Source: a gamma proteobacterium symbiont of Bathyaustriella thionipta (GTDB lineage Bacteria > Pseudomonadota > Gammaproteobacteria > Chromatiales > Chromatiaceae). From it: a DNA stretch of 6,352 nucleotides. This document shows, piece after piece, positions 1 through 6,178 of the stretch (positions within the stretch are counted from its first letter, which is position 1; each line of letters starts with the position of its first letter). Both the position numbers and the translations under genes were made by a program. The DNA is taken from assembly GCA_025656895.1 (NCBI GenBank), contig JAHXHF010000079.1:1-6352 (forward strand), given 5' to 3'. Under the pieces are notes generated by a model. The model made no database searches, was not told where the DNA came from, and saw only the letters and a list, made by a program, of their open reading frames with translations.

Positions 1-845
1 TTGTGCGCATAATCACGCACTCCGCACACCAGAGCCTGATAAATGCCAGCCATTTCCTGCATCCATGGCGGGCCTGTCGGGTTGGCATTGTTTTGCAAGC
101 CTGTCTGTGCAGACCAGTCCAGTAAAGCACTGGCCTGAGTAAATTCGGGCAGGCGTGCTACGCAATCCCCGTGGGCGTTGAGCGCAAAGGAAGCGCCATC
201 AAACACCAGTTCATCCTGTCCGCCGATTAAATTGAGATAGATTATGGCGACATCATTTTCCTGAGCACGTTGGCGGGCTGTCTGCAGACGTTGTTCTTTC
301 TTGCCCAGATGAAAAGGAGAGGCATTCAGGTTCAGGATTAACTGCGCACCCAGTTCGGCGGCCTGTGCAACCGGTTCGGGTGACCAGATGTCTTCACAAA
401 TGGTAACCCCTATAGAGCAGCCTCCCAGTTTGAAGACAAGGGGTTGCCAGCCAGCGGTGAAATAGCGTTGCTCATCAAACACGCCATAATTGGGTAGTAA
501 TTGTTTGAAATATTCTCCTTCTACACGACCATTGCGCAATAATCCGGCCGCATTGAACAAGCGTCCGTCCGCTTGTAGCGGGTAGCCCAGCAGCAGAGCC
601 GTTTGACGGGTTTTCTGTATGATTTTATGCAGCGCCTGCTGAACCCGCTGGTGCAAAACAGGACGTAACAACAGGTCTTCGGGTGGATAGCCGGTTAGTG
701 TCAGTTCCGGAAACAGGATCAGATCCGCGCCCTGCTTATGCAGGGCCAGTGCGGATTCAATGATCTTGTCGGCATTGCCTTCGATATCACCCACCAGCAG
801 ATTGATCTGCGCCAGACCGATACGGATTTTTTCGGTTGAGTTCAT
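1..845 (-). CDS. nadE: Glutamine-dependent NAD+ synthetase, N-terminal glutaminase part (3' end off the window)
   Basis: NadE catalyses the last step of NAD+ synthesis, amidating deamido-NAD+ (NaAD) with ATP. This long form takes its ammonia from glutamine. The visible 281 residues form a carbon-nitrogen hydrolase (nitrilase-type) glutaminase domain. The expected catalytic triad is present: Glu47 in LFPELTLTGYPPEDLL, Lys114 in YFKQLLPNYGVFDE, and Cys150 in TICEDIW. The visible protein ends in ALVCGVRDYAH, which in this family marks the junction to the C-terminal ATP-pyrophosphatase synthetase domain. That domain (usually about 250 more residues, with an SGGxDS loop) lies beyond the left edge, so the gene is partial because of the window and not broken. 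The ATG at 845-843 overlaps the sucD stop in an ATGA. There is no clear Shine-Dalgarno before it, so translation is probably coupled to sucD. Family assignment is firm; that the gene is intact beyond the edge is assumed. Confidence 0.95.
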   Translation of the reverse strand, partial: MNSTEKIRIGLAQINLLVGDIEGNADKIIESALALHKQGADLILFPELTLTGYPPEDLLLRPVLHQRVQQALHKIIQKTRQTALLLGYPLQADGRLFNAAGLLRNGRVEGEYFKQLLPNYGVFDEQRYFTAGWQPLVFKLGGCSIGVTICEDIWSPEPVAQAAELGAQLILNLNASPFHLGKKEQRLQTARQRAQENDVAIIYLNLIGGQDELVFDGASFALNAHGDCVARLPEFTQASALLDWSAQTGLQNNANPTGPPWMQEMAGIYQALVCGVRDYAH

Positions 846-1717
846 TCGTTTTTCAGCAGTTCAGCCATACGTTTGCCCATATCCGCCGGTGAATGCACCG
901 TGCTGACACCCGCAGCTTCAAAGGCGGCAAATTTGGCATCAGCCGTACCCAGGCCGCCGGAAACAATGGCTCCGGCATGGCCCATACGCTTGCCCGCAGG
1001 TGCGGTGACTCCGGCAATGTAAGCGACCACAGGCTTGCTGACATTTTGCTTGATGTAGGCGGCTGCATTTTCTTCTGCATTGCCGCCAATTTCTCCGACC
1101 AGCAAAATCCCCCGGGTTTGCTCATCTTGCTCGAACAATTGCAGACAGTCGATAAAATTCATACCTTGAATGGGGTCGCCGCCAATACCGATGCAGGTAC
1201 TTTGCCCCAGACCGGCGCGGCTGGTCTGGAATACGGCTTCATAAGTCAGTGTGCCGGAACGCGATACAATACCTACTTTGCCGGGCTGATGGATGTTGCC
1301 GGGCATGATGCCGATTTTGCAGGCACCCGGGGTGATGATGCCCGGGCAGTTGGGGCCTATCAGTCGGGCAGAACTGCGCTGCATCACGGCTTTGACCTTG
1401 AGCATGTCCTGTACCGGTATGCCTTCGGTAATGCAGACAATGATCCCGATGCCGGCGGCTTCGGCTTCCAGAATGGCATCGGCCGCAAAAGCAGCCGGTA
1501 CGTAAATCATACTGGCATTGGCGTCTGTTTCATCCACGGCCTGTTGCACACTGTCGAAAACCGGTCGATCAAGATGGCGTTGGCCACCCTTGCCGGGGGT
1601 GACGCCACCCACCAGATTGCTGCCATAGGCCAGTGCCTGTTCACTGTGAAAAGTACCCTGCTGGCCGGTAAAACCCTGGCAGATGAGGCGCGTGTCTGCG
1701 TTGATCAATATGCTCAT
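842..1717 (-). CDS. sucD: Succinyl-CoA synthetase (ADP-forming) alpha subunit
   Basis: SucD is the CoA-binding and phosphohistidine-bearing subunit of cytoplasmic succinyl-CoA synthetase. This TCA enzyme converts succinyl-CoA, ADP and phosphate to succinate, CoA and ATP. At 291 residues it has the normal family length and is collinear with E. coli SucD as I recall it. The N-terminal Rossmann-type CoA domain carries ICQGFTGQQGTFHSEQA (residues 12-28) and GGVTPGKGG (37-45). GPNCPGIITPG (121-131) and KVGIVSRSGTLTYE (147-160) follow. The ligase domain has the active-site histidine His247 in GKRMGHAGAIVSGG. In the CoA loop, residue 19 is Gln where E. coli has Ser (GFTGSQGT), which is a mild variation. 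The start is supported by a strong GGAGGT site 5 bases upstream. The ATG overlaps the sucC stop and the TGA overlaps the nadE start, both in ATGA, consistent with one coupled operon and balanced subunit production. Confidence 0.98.
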   Translation of the reverse strand: MSILINADTRLICQGFTGQQGTFHSEQALAYGSNLVGGVTPGKGGQRHLDRPVFDSVQQAVDETDANASMIYVPAAFAADAILEAEAAGIGIIVCITEGIPVQDMLKVKAVMQRSSARLIGPNCPGIITPGACKIGIMPGNIHQPGKVGIVSRSGTLTYEAVFQTSRAGLGQSTCIGIGGDPIQGMNFIDCLQLFEQDEQTRGILLVGEIGGNAEENAAAYIKQNVSKPVVAYIAGVTAPAGKRMGHAGAIVSGGLGTADAKFAAFEAAGVSTVHSPADMGKRMAELLKNE

Positions 1718-2880
1718 GCGGCACCTCCGGCGGCCTTTACCACCTGTTCTGCGGCACTGTCCAGGTCACTGGCGGTGAGTACGTCCAGATCACTTTGGGC
1801 GAGAAGTTGCAGGCCCTGACGGGCATTGGTGCCTTCCAGTCGGACTACCACAGGCAGGTGGATGCCGATGTCTTTAACCGCAGCAATAATGCCCTGAGCA
1901 ATTAAATCACAGCGTACAATGCCACCAAAAATGTTCACCAGTACGGCCTCCACCTTGTCATCGGAAAGAATCAGTTTGAATGCTTCTGCGACACGCTCTG
2001 CGGTGGTGCCACCTCCTACATCCAGAAAATTGGCAGGCTGGCCGCCGTGCAGCTTGACCAGGTCCATGGTTGCCATAGCCAGACCGGCACCATTTACCAT
2101 GCAGCCTATGTTGCCATCCAGAGTAATATAGTTCAGATCAAATACCCTGGCGGCGGCTTCGCGTTCATCTTCCTGATGGATGTCACGCAGGGCCGCGATA
2201 TTTTTATGTCGGTAGAGCGCGTTGTCGTCTATATTGATTTTGGCATCGACGGCCAGTAACTGATTATCTCTGGTGACCACCAGCGGATTGATCTCGATCA
2301 GGCTGGCGTCGGTTTCCCGGTACAGCTTCAGCAGCGCGAACATGATTTTGTGCAACTGTTTGAAGGCATCTCCCTGCAGTTGCAGGGCGAAACCCATTTT
2401 GCGGCACTGCCAGGCTTGCAGTCCGGCGGCCGGGTCAATCTGGATGCGGATGATTTTTTCAGGGGTTTGTCGGGCTACTTCTTCGATATTCATACCGCCT
2501 GCTGAAGAGGCCATCATGACGATGCGTTCACTGGCACGATCGAGCAGCACGGCAAAATAGAGTTCACGTTCAATATCACAGGCAGGCTCCAGCAGTAGTT
2601 TTTCTACCGGTACACCTTGTGCTCCACTTTGTGTGGTAACAAGACGCTTACCCAGTAGTCGCCGGGCGGCATCCAACAGGGACTGCTTGTCAGCGGAAAC
2701 CAGTACGCCACCGGCCTTGCCACGCCCGCCGGAATGGACTTGCGCTTTAAGCACGCGCGGGCCTGAACCTTGCTCAATCTCACTTTCGGCTGCCGCCAGG
2801 GAGTCCAGCATCTTGCCTGCTGGAACGGGGATTGCGTATTCACTGAATAAGGCTTTGGATTGATATTCGTGTAAGTTCAT
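1714..2880 (-). CDS. sucC: Succinyl-CoA synthetase (ADP-forming) beta subunit
   Basis: SucC is the nucleotide- and succinate-binding subunit that pairs with SucD. Its 388 residues equal the usual bacterial length. It opens with the family signature MNLHEYQSKALF. The ATP-grasp domain contains KAQVHSGGRGKAGGV (45-59), GKRLVT (77-82) and the metal-site segments IEINPLVV (195-202, Asn198) and VDAK (211-214, Asp212). The C-terminal ligase domain shows LDGNIGCMVNGAGLAMATMD (254-273), NFLDVGGGTT (284-293) and VNIFGGIVRCD (315-325). Residue 20 is Pro, as in E. coli SucC. Position 20 has been linked to nucleotide choice (Gln in GTP-specific enzymes), so ATP use like E. coli is likely, though this is inference. 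It is the first gene of sucC-sucD-nadE. A GGCGGA stretch 8 bases before the ATG is the likely ribosome site. The 2-oxoglutarate dehydrogenase genes (sucAB) that precede sucCD in E. coli are not here. Confidence 0.98.
   Translation of the reverse strand: MNLHEYQSKALFSEYAIPVPAGKMLDSLAAAESEIEQGSGPRVLKAQVHSGGRGKAGGVLVSADKQSLLDAARRLLGKRLVTTQSGAQGVPVEKLLLEPACDIERELYFAVLLDRASERIVMMASSAGGMNIEEVARQTPEKIIRIQIDPAAGLQAWQCRKMGFALQLQGDAFKQLHKIMFALLKLYRETDASLIEINPLVVTRDNQLLAVDAKINIDDNALYRHKNIAALRDIHQEDEREAAARVFDLNYITLDGNIGCMVNGAGLAMATMDLVKLHGGQPANFLDVGGGTTAERVAEAFKLILSDDKVEAVLVNIFGGIVRCDLIAQGIIAAVKDIGIHLPVVVRLEGTNARQGLQLLAQSDLDVLTASDLDSAAEQVVKAAGGAA
1723..1728 (-). promoter_or_regulatory. Strong ribosome binding site for sucD
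   Basis: On the minus strand this reads GGAGGT, a near-perfect Shine-Dalgarno, 5 bases before the sucD ATG and inside the last codons of sucC. It fixes the sucD start. It also suggests that sucD initiates efficiently on its own as well as by coupling, fitting the 1:1 subunit need. Confidence 0.85.
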
Positions 2881-2888
2881 TGAGATTT

Positions 2889-2894
2889 ATCCGC
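2889..2894 (-). promoter_or_regulatory. Probable ribosome binding site for sucC, abutting a palindrome
   Basis: The minus strand reads GGCGGA here, 8 bases upstream of the sucC ATG, a one-mismatch Shine-Dalgarno-like sequence. Its first G is the last base of the 17-base palindrome at 2894-2910. Folding of the palindrome in the transcript could therefore affect ribosome access. The site is plausible from spacing, but it is weaker than the sucD site. Confidence 0.5.
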
Positions 2895-2910
2895 CATTGT
2901 TGAACAATGG
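2894..2910. promoter_or_regulatory. Perfect 17-base palindrome in the divergent sucC / pilSR-block control region
   Basis: CCATTGTT and AACAATGG are exact reverse complements around a single central G, with no mismatch in 8 base pairs. The element lies 13 bases from the sucC start codon and 44 bases from the preferred start of the small gene on the other strand. No T-run follows on either strand, so it is not a standard terminator. It has the form of a dimeric repressor or activator site, or of a small hairpin in the sucC leader. Which protein would bind is unknown, and I do not match it confidently to a named operator consensus. Confidence 0.55.
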
Positions 2911-2938
2911 TTCACTTTAACCTGTTTGCCAAGCTGAT

Positions 2939-2944
2939 AGAAGG
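2939..2944 (+). promoter_or_regulatory. Ribosome binding site deciding the start of the small membrane protein gene
   Basis: AGAAGG lies 10 bases before the ATG at 2955. No comparable purine-rich site precedes the upstream in-frame ATG at 2907, which sits inside the palindrome. This favours the 80-residue product over the 96-residue one. Confidence 0.55.
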
Positions 2945-2954
2945 CTGTCCGTCC

Positions 2955-3197
2955 ATGGGAATCCGTTTTGTTTTTTTTATTCTGGTGTTGCTGCTGATAG
3001 GCTGGATTATGCGGTTTTTACTCAGTCAGCGAAAGTCTGCAAGTTCAACGCAGCACAAACCAACGATTCGAAAGATGCAACAGTGCGCCTGGTGCGGGGT
3101 TCATTTTCCACTGGATGAGGCGTTGCATGAGGCGGGACATGTGTTTTGCAGTCAGTCTCATCGGCAGAACTGGCTTCAGCAGAACAAAGACTCCTGA
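2955..3197 (+). CDS. PP0621-family small membrane protein with CxxC...CxxxH zinc-ribbon-like motif
   Basis: This 80-residue protein has one hydrophobic helix at its N-terminus (about residues 4-24, IRFVFFILVLLLIGWIMRFLL). A short basic/polar linker follows, then a compact cytosolic-type segment: CAWCGVHFPLDEALHEAGHVFCSQSHRQNW. Cys44, Cys47, Cys65 and His69 look like a four-ligand metal site, with His58 and His62 nearby. The pattern (membrane helix, CxxCGVHxPxDEA, then FCSxxHR) is that of the uncharacterised PP0621 family of beta- and gammaproteobacteria, recognised here from memory. Its function is unknown. An in-frame ATG at 2907 would add 16 residues, but ATG 2955 has the better ribosome site and places the helix right at the N-terminus, as is usual for the family. 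The stop is 3 bases before pilS, so it is very likely co-transcribed with pilSR. Whether it acts in pilus regulation is only a guess from position. Confidence 0.85.
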   Translation: MGIRFVFFILVLLLIGWIMRFLLSQRKSASSTQHKPTIRKMQQCAWCGVHFPLDEALHEAGHVFCSQSHRQNWLQQNKDS

Positions 3198-3200
3198 CCT

Positions 3201-4826
3201 ATGAATGCATTCTTCCATTCCCCTGAGAATTCTGATGAACACAATTGGCGTATGCTGGCCCTGTTTTCAGTATATCGGGTTACTTTGGCAGCGGCATTCC
3301 TCACTTTGTTTGCAGCCGGCCTGGGACCGTCATTTCTGGGGCGGCACAGCCCCTTGTTATTTGCTGTTCTGAGTATCGCGTATGTGATTGTCACCCTGTT
3401 TTCGGCTGCGCTGGCCTTTTGGCGTAAACCTTCCTATAGCAAACAGGCCGGAATGGCCTTGCTGTTGGATATGCTGTTTCTGGTTTTGTTGATGCATAGC
3501 AGTGGCGGAATCAGTAGCGGTCTGGGTATGTTGTTAATCATTCCGGTGGTGTTTTTCAGTTCGGTTGTGCCGGGTCGATATGCGGTTTTTGCAGCGGCTC
3601 TGTGCGCCAGCGCCATTTTGGGTGAGCAGGTCTATGCAGCGGTAAACCAGTGCTTCACCGATATGGCTTTTACTCCCGCCGGTATCCTGGGGGCAGCCTT
3701 TTTTACGGTTGCTTTACTGGCTACGTCACTTTCCCGGCGAGCGCGGGAAAATGAGCTGCTGGCCGACCAGCATATGCTGGATCTGGCTAATATGGAGCAA
3801 CTGAATGCCTTTATCCTGCAGCACATGGAAACCGGTGTACTGGTAGTGGATGAGGAGCAGAATGTTCGTATGATGAATGAGGCTGCCTGGTACTTTCTGG
3901 GTCTGCCGGAGCGCTGGAAAGAGGCGCCGCTTGCGAAACTTTCGGCCGATCTGTTCGAACGTCTGCAGTCCTGGATGGCGGATAAAAGTCAGTCAGTTGC
4001 CAATTTCCGGGTGGGTGGCAGTGGCGTGACGCTGCAGCCTGTTTTCAAACATCTGGGGCAGTCGATGGATGCCGGTGCGCTAATATTTCTTGAAGATGCA
4101 GCCATTATCAGTCAGCGGGCGCAGCAAATGAAACTGGCCTCTCTGGGACGCCTGACAGCCAGTATCGCGCATGAGATTCGCAACCCCCTGGGTGCTGTTT
4201 CACATGCCGGACAGTTGTTACAGGAGTCGCCTGCGCTGGATGAAGCGGATAAACGACTACTGCAGATTATCGACAATAACAGTGAGCGGGTAAATCAGAT
4301 TATTGAGAATGTATTACAGTTATCAAGGCGCTCGGAAAGTAATGCAAAAAGAATCACCTTGCGCTCGTATGTTGAGAAGTTTGTGGCTCAATATCTGAGA
4401 AATTATGCCGATAAAAAAATTGATATTCAAATAGAATTTGAACCCGGTGATATCGATATAGAAATTGATACCAGTCAGATGGATCAGGTGTTGATTAATT
4501 TACTGGATAATGCGATTGAACACAGTAGCCCTGATGAGCGGGGACGGGTTTTCCTGCATGTTATGGGGGGGCAGGAACGGCGTCTGGGTGGCGCCTATCT
4601 GGATGTGATTGATAACGGGCCGGGCGTTGATCCCAGCCTGGGGCAGCAGGTTTTTGAGCCGTTTTTTACTACCCGGCAAACCGGTTCGGGGCTGGGTTTA
4701 TACATTGCACGGGAGTTGTGTGAGAGTAATCGGGCTTTGCTGGAATATGTGCCTATGCCTCAGGGCAAAGGCAGTTGTTTTCGTATACTCTTCATGGGTC
4801 AAGTTAAAATGAAAGCTTCTCAATGA
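3201..4826 (+). CDS. pilS: PilS-type membrane sensor histidine kinase of the type IV pilus two-component system
   Basis: PilS phosphorylates and probably dephosphorylates PilR, setting pilin gene expression. In Pseudomonas aeruginosa it senses pilin in the inner membrane. The 541 residues show about six membrane helices between residues 18 and 178 with very short loops. A PAS-like segment follows (about 200-300, FILQHMETGVLVVDEEQNVRMMNEAA). The dimerisation H-box is SLGRLTASIAHEIRNPLGAV, with phospho-acceptor His324. The ATPase domain has the N-box NLLDNAIEHSS (433-443), DNGPG (471-475), FEPFFTT (485-491) and GSGLGLYIA (495-503). No clear Shine-Dalgarno precedes the ATG at 3201, and initiation is probably coupled to the small gene 3 bases upstream. 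A second in-frame ATG at 3252 (residue 18) would still keep all helices. The stop overlaps the pilR start in ATGA. Length is close to that of P. aeruginosa PilS. The assignment rests on the domain order plus the adjacent PilR. Confidence 0.93.
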   Translation: MNAFFHSPENSDEHNWRMLALFSVYRVTLAAAFLTLFAAGLGPSFLGRHSPLLFAVLSIAYVIVTLFSAALAFWRKPSYSKQAGMALLLDMLFLVLLMHSSGGISSGLGMLLIIPVVFFSSVVPGRYAVFAAALCASAILGEQVYAAVNQCFTDMAFTPAGILGAAFFTVALLATSLSRRARENELLADQHMLDLANMEQLNAFILQHMETGVLVVDEEQNVRMMNEAAWYFLGLPERWKEAPLAKLSADLFERLQSWMADKSQSVANFRVGGSGVTLQPVFKHLGQSMDAGALIFLEDAAIISQRAQQMKLASLGRLTASIAHEIRNPLGAVSHAGQLLQESPALDEADKRLLQIIDNNSERVNQIIENVLQLSRRSESNAKRITLRSYVEKFVAQYLRNYADKKIDIQIEFEPGDIDIEIDTSQMDQVLINLLDNAIEHSSPDERGRVFLHVMGGQERRLGGAYLDVIDNGPGVDPSLGQQVFEPFFTTRQTGSGLGLYIARELCESNRALLEYVPMPQGKGSCFRILFMGQVKMKASQ

Positions 4827-6178
4827 AACATGCTACTGCTCTGATTGTTGATGATGAACCGGATATTCGTGAATTACTGGAGATTACTCTGGCGCGCATG
4901 AATACCGACACCTCGGCTGCGGCTGATTTGCAGCAGGCACGTGAGTTGTTGCAACAGCAGGAGTTTGATTTGTGTCTGACCGATATGCGCCTGCCGGATG
5001 GAGACGGACTGGATCTGGTCGAAGAAATAGGCAGGGATTTCCCGCAACTGCCGGTGGCGGTTATTACTGCCCATGGCAGCATGGATACTGCTATCAAGGC
5101 ACTCAAGGCAGGGGCTTTTGACTTTGTTTCCAAGCCGGTTAATCTGGCAGCTTTGCGCAAGCTGGTATCGACTGCGTTGCGTTTGCGTAGCAAAGCTGCG
5201 CAAAAAGACAAACGAAAAAATGAAATAGAGTTTGTGGGGCAATCAGCGGCTGCGCAACAAGTCCTCAAGCTTGTGGCAAAGTTGGCACGTAGTCAGGCAC
5301 CTGTTTATATCAGTGGCGAGTCGGGTACAGGAAAAGAGTTGGCCGCGCGCATGATTCATCTGCAGGGGCCGCGCGCCCAGGGGCCTTTTATTGCAGTGAA
5401 TTGCGGCGCCATTCCTTCAGAGTTAATGGAAAGTGAACTGTTCGGCCATATGAAAGGCAGTTTCACCGGGGCGGCAGCCGACAAGCAGGGGCTGTTCCAG
5501 GCCGCAGAGGGTGGCACCTTGTTTCTGGATGAAATTGCAGATTTGCCTCTGGGTATGCAAGTCAAGCTATTGCGGGCTATTCAGGAAAAATCAGTAAGAC
5601 CGGTAGGCGGGCAGCAGGAGATTGCGGTAGATGTGCGCATCATCAGTGCGACTCATAAAAACCTGCAAACACTGGTGCAAAATGGCGACTTTCGCCAGGA
5701 TCTTTATTATCGGGTGAATGTTATTCAACTACAGATACCTCCCTTGCGTGACAGAAAAGAGGATATAGATCTCCTGGTTCCGGCAATTCTGCAGCGAATC
5801 AGTGAAGATGAAGTCAAGTTATCTGCTGAGGCTCTGCGAGCCCTGCATGAATATTCTTTCCCGGGCAATGTGCGTGAACTGGAAAATGTTCTGGAGCGAT
5901 CATTGGCCTTGTGTGATGAGCAGCTTATCCATGAAAGTGACCTGGCGTTGAGTGAACGATCGACTGCGGTGGTTGACACTCTGGTGTCCGTTCCAGTTTC
6001 TGTAGCCCCATTATCTGACAGTGAACGTTCTTTGAATGATGATCTTGACTCAATGCAGAAACAGCGAATACTGGATGCTCTGAATGAAACCCGATGGAAT
6101 CGTACGGCTGCTGCAAAAAAGCTGGGTATTACGCTACGCCAGCTTCGCTATCGGCTGGCTAAATATCATATCGAATAA
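4823..6178 (+). CDS. pilR: PilR-type sigma-54-dependent response regulator of type IV pilus genes
   Basis: This is an NtrC-family activator that, when phosphorylated by PilS, uses ATP hydrolysis to open sigma-54 promoters such as that of pilA. The 451 residues contain three domains. The receiver (1-120) has acidic pair Asp10/Asp11, phospho-acceptor Asp54 in LTDMRLPDGDG, Thr82 and Lys104. The AAA+ domain (about 137-375) has Walker A GESGTGKE (165-172), the sigma-54 contact loop GSFTGA (212-217), Walker B GTLFLDE (231-237), FRQDLYYRVNV (290-300) and FPGNVREL (346-353). The loop has Ser in place of the more common Ala (GAFTGA), as I recall for PilR proteins generally. A variable linker (about 375-405) leads to a Fis-type helix-turn-helix, NRTAAAKKLGITLRQLRYRL (426-445). 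All key residues are present, so it should be active. The ATG overlaps the pilS stop. NtrC is the main alternative, but the PilS-type partner and the GSFTGA loop favour PilR. Confidence 0.94.
   Translation: MKHATALIVDDEPDIRELLEITLARMNTDTSAAADLQQARELLQQQEFDLCLTDMRLPDGDGLDLVEEIGRDFPQLPVAVITAHGSMDTAIKALKAGAFDFVSKPVNLAALRKLVSTALRLRSKAAQKDKRKNEIEFVGQSAAAQQVLKLVAKLARSQAPVYISGESGTGKELAARMIHLQGPRAQGPFIAVNCGAIPSELMESELFGHMKGSFTGAAADKQGLFQAAEGGTLFLDEIADLPLGMQVKLLRAIQEKSVRPVGGQQEIAVDVRIISATHKNLQTLVQNGDFRQDLYYRVNVIQLQIPPLRDRKEDIDLLVPAILQRISEDEVKLSAEALRALHEYSFPGNVRELENVLERSLALCDEQLIHESDLALSERSTAVVDTLVSVPVSVAPLSDSERSLNDDLDSMQKQRILDALNETRWNRTAAAKKLGITLRQLRYRLAKYHIE

Noticed and set aside
893..1819. Long 308-codon open frame on the plus strand opposite sucD and the end of sucC
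   Set aside because: It lies wholly antisense to two unmistakable genes. Its translation has no recognisable domain, and its length is explained by the codon bias of sucD on the other strand.
2907..2954. Upstream ATG giving a 96-residue version of the small membrane protein
   Set aside because: No ribosome site precedes it, it starts inside the palindrome, and the extra residues (VHFNLFAKLIEGCPS) do not resemble the family start. The ATG at 2955 has AGAAGG at usable spacing.
4360..4500. A/T-rich stretch inside pilS, considered as a possible insertion or transfer signature
   Set aside because: The reading frame is continuous and encodes the expected region between the H-box and the N-box, rich in Ile, Asp and Lys codons. 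Composition follows amino-acid content.
4804..5268. 154-codon open frame on the minus strand opposite the pilR receiver domain
   Set aside because: The translation is Ser/Arg/Ala-rich with no motif and is antisense to well-conserved receiver residues, so it is a shadow of pilR.
5282..5298. TTGGCACG, a perfect-looking sigma-54 -24 element, inside pilR
   Set aside because: It lies in coding sequence (residues LARSQAP), the -12 half is off by one base in spacing (GG where GC is needed), and no gene start follows on this strand.
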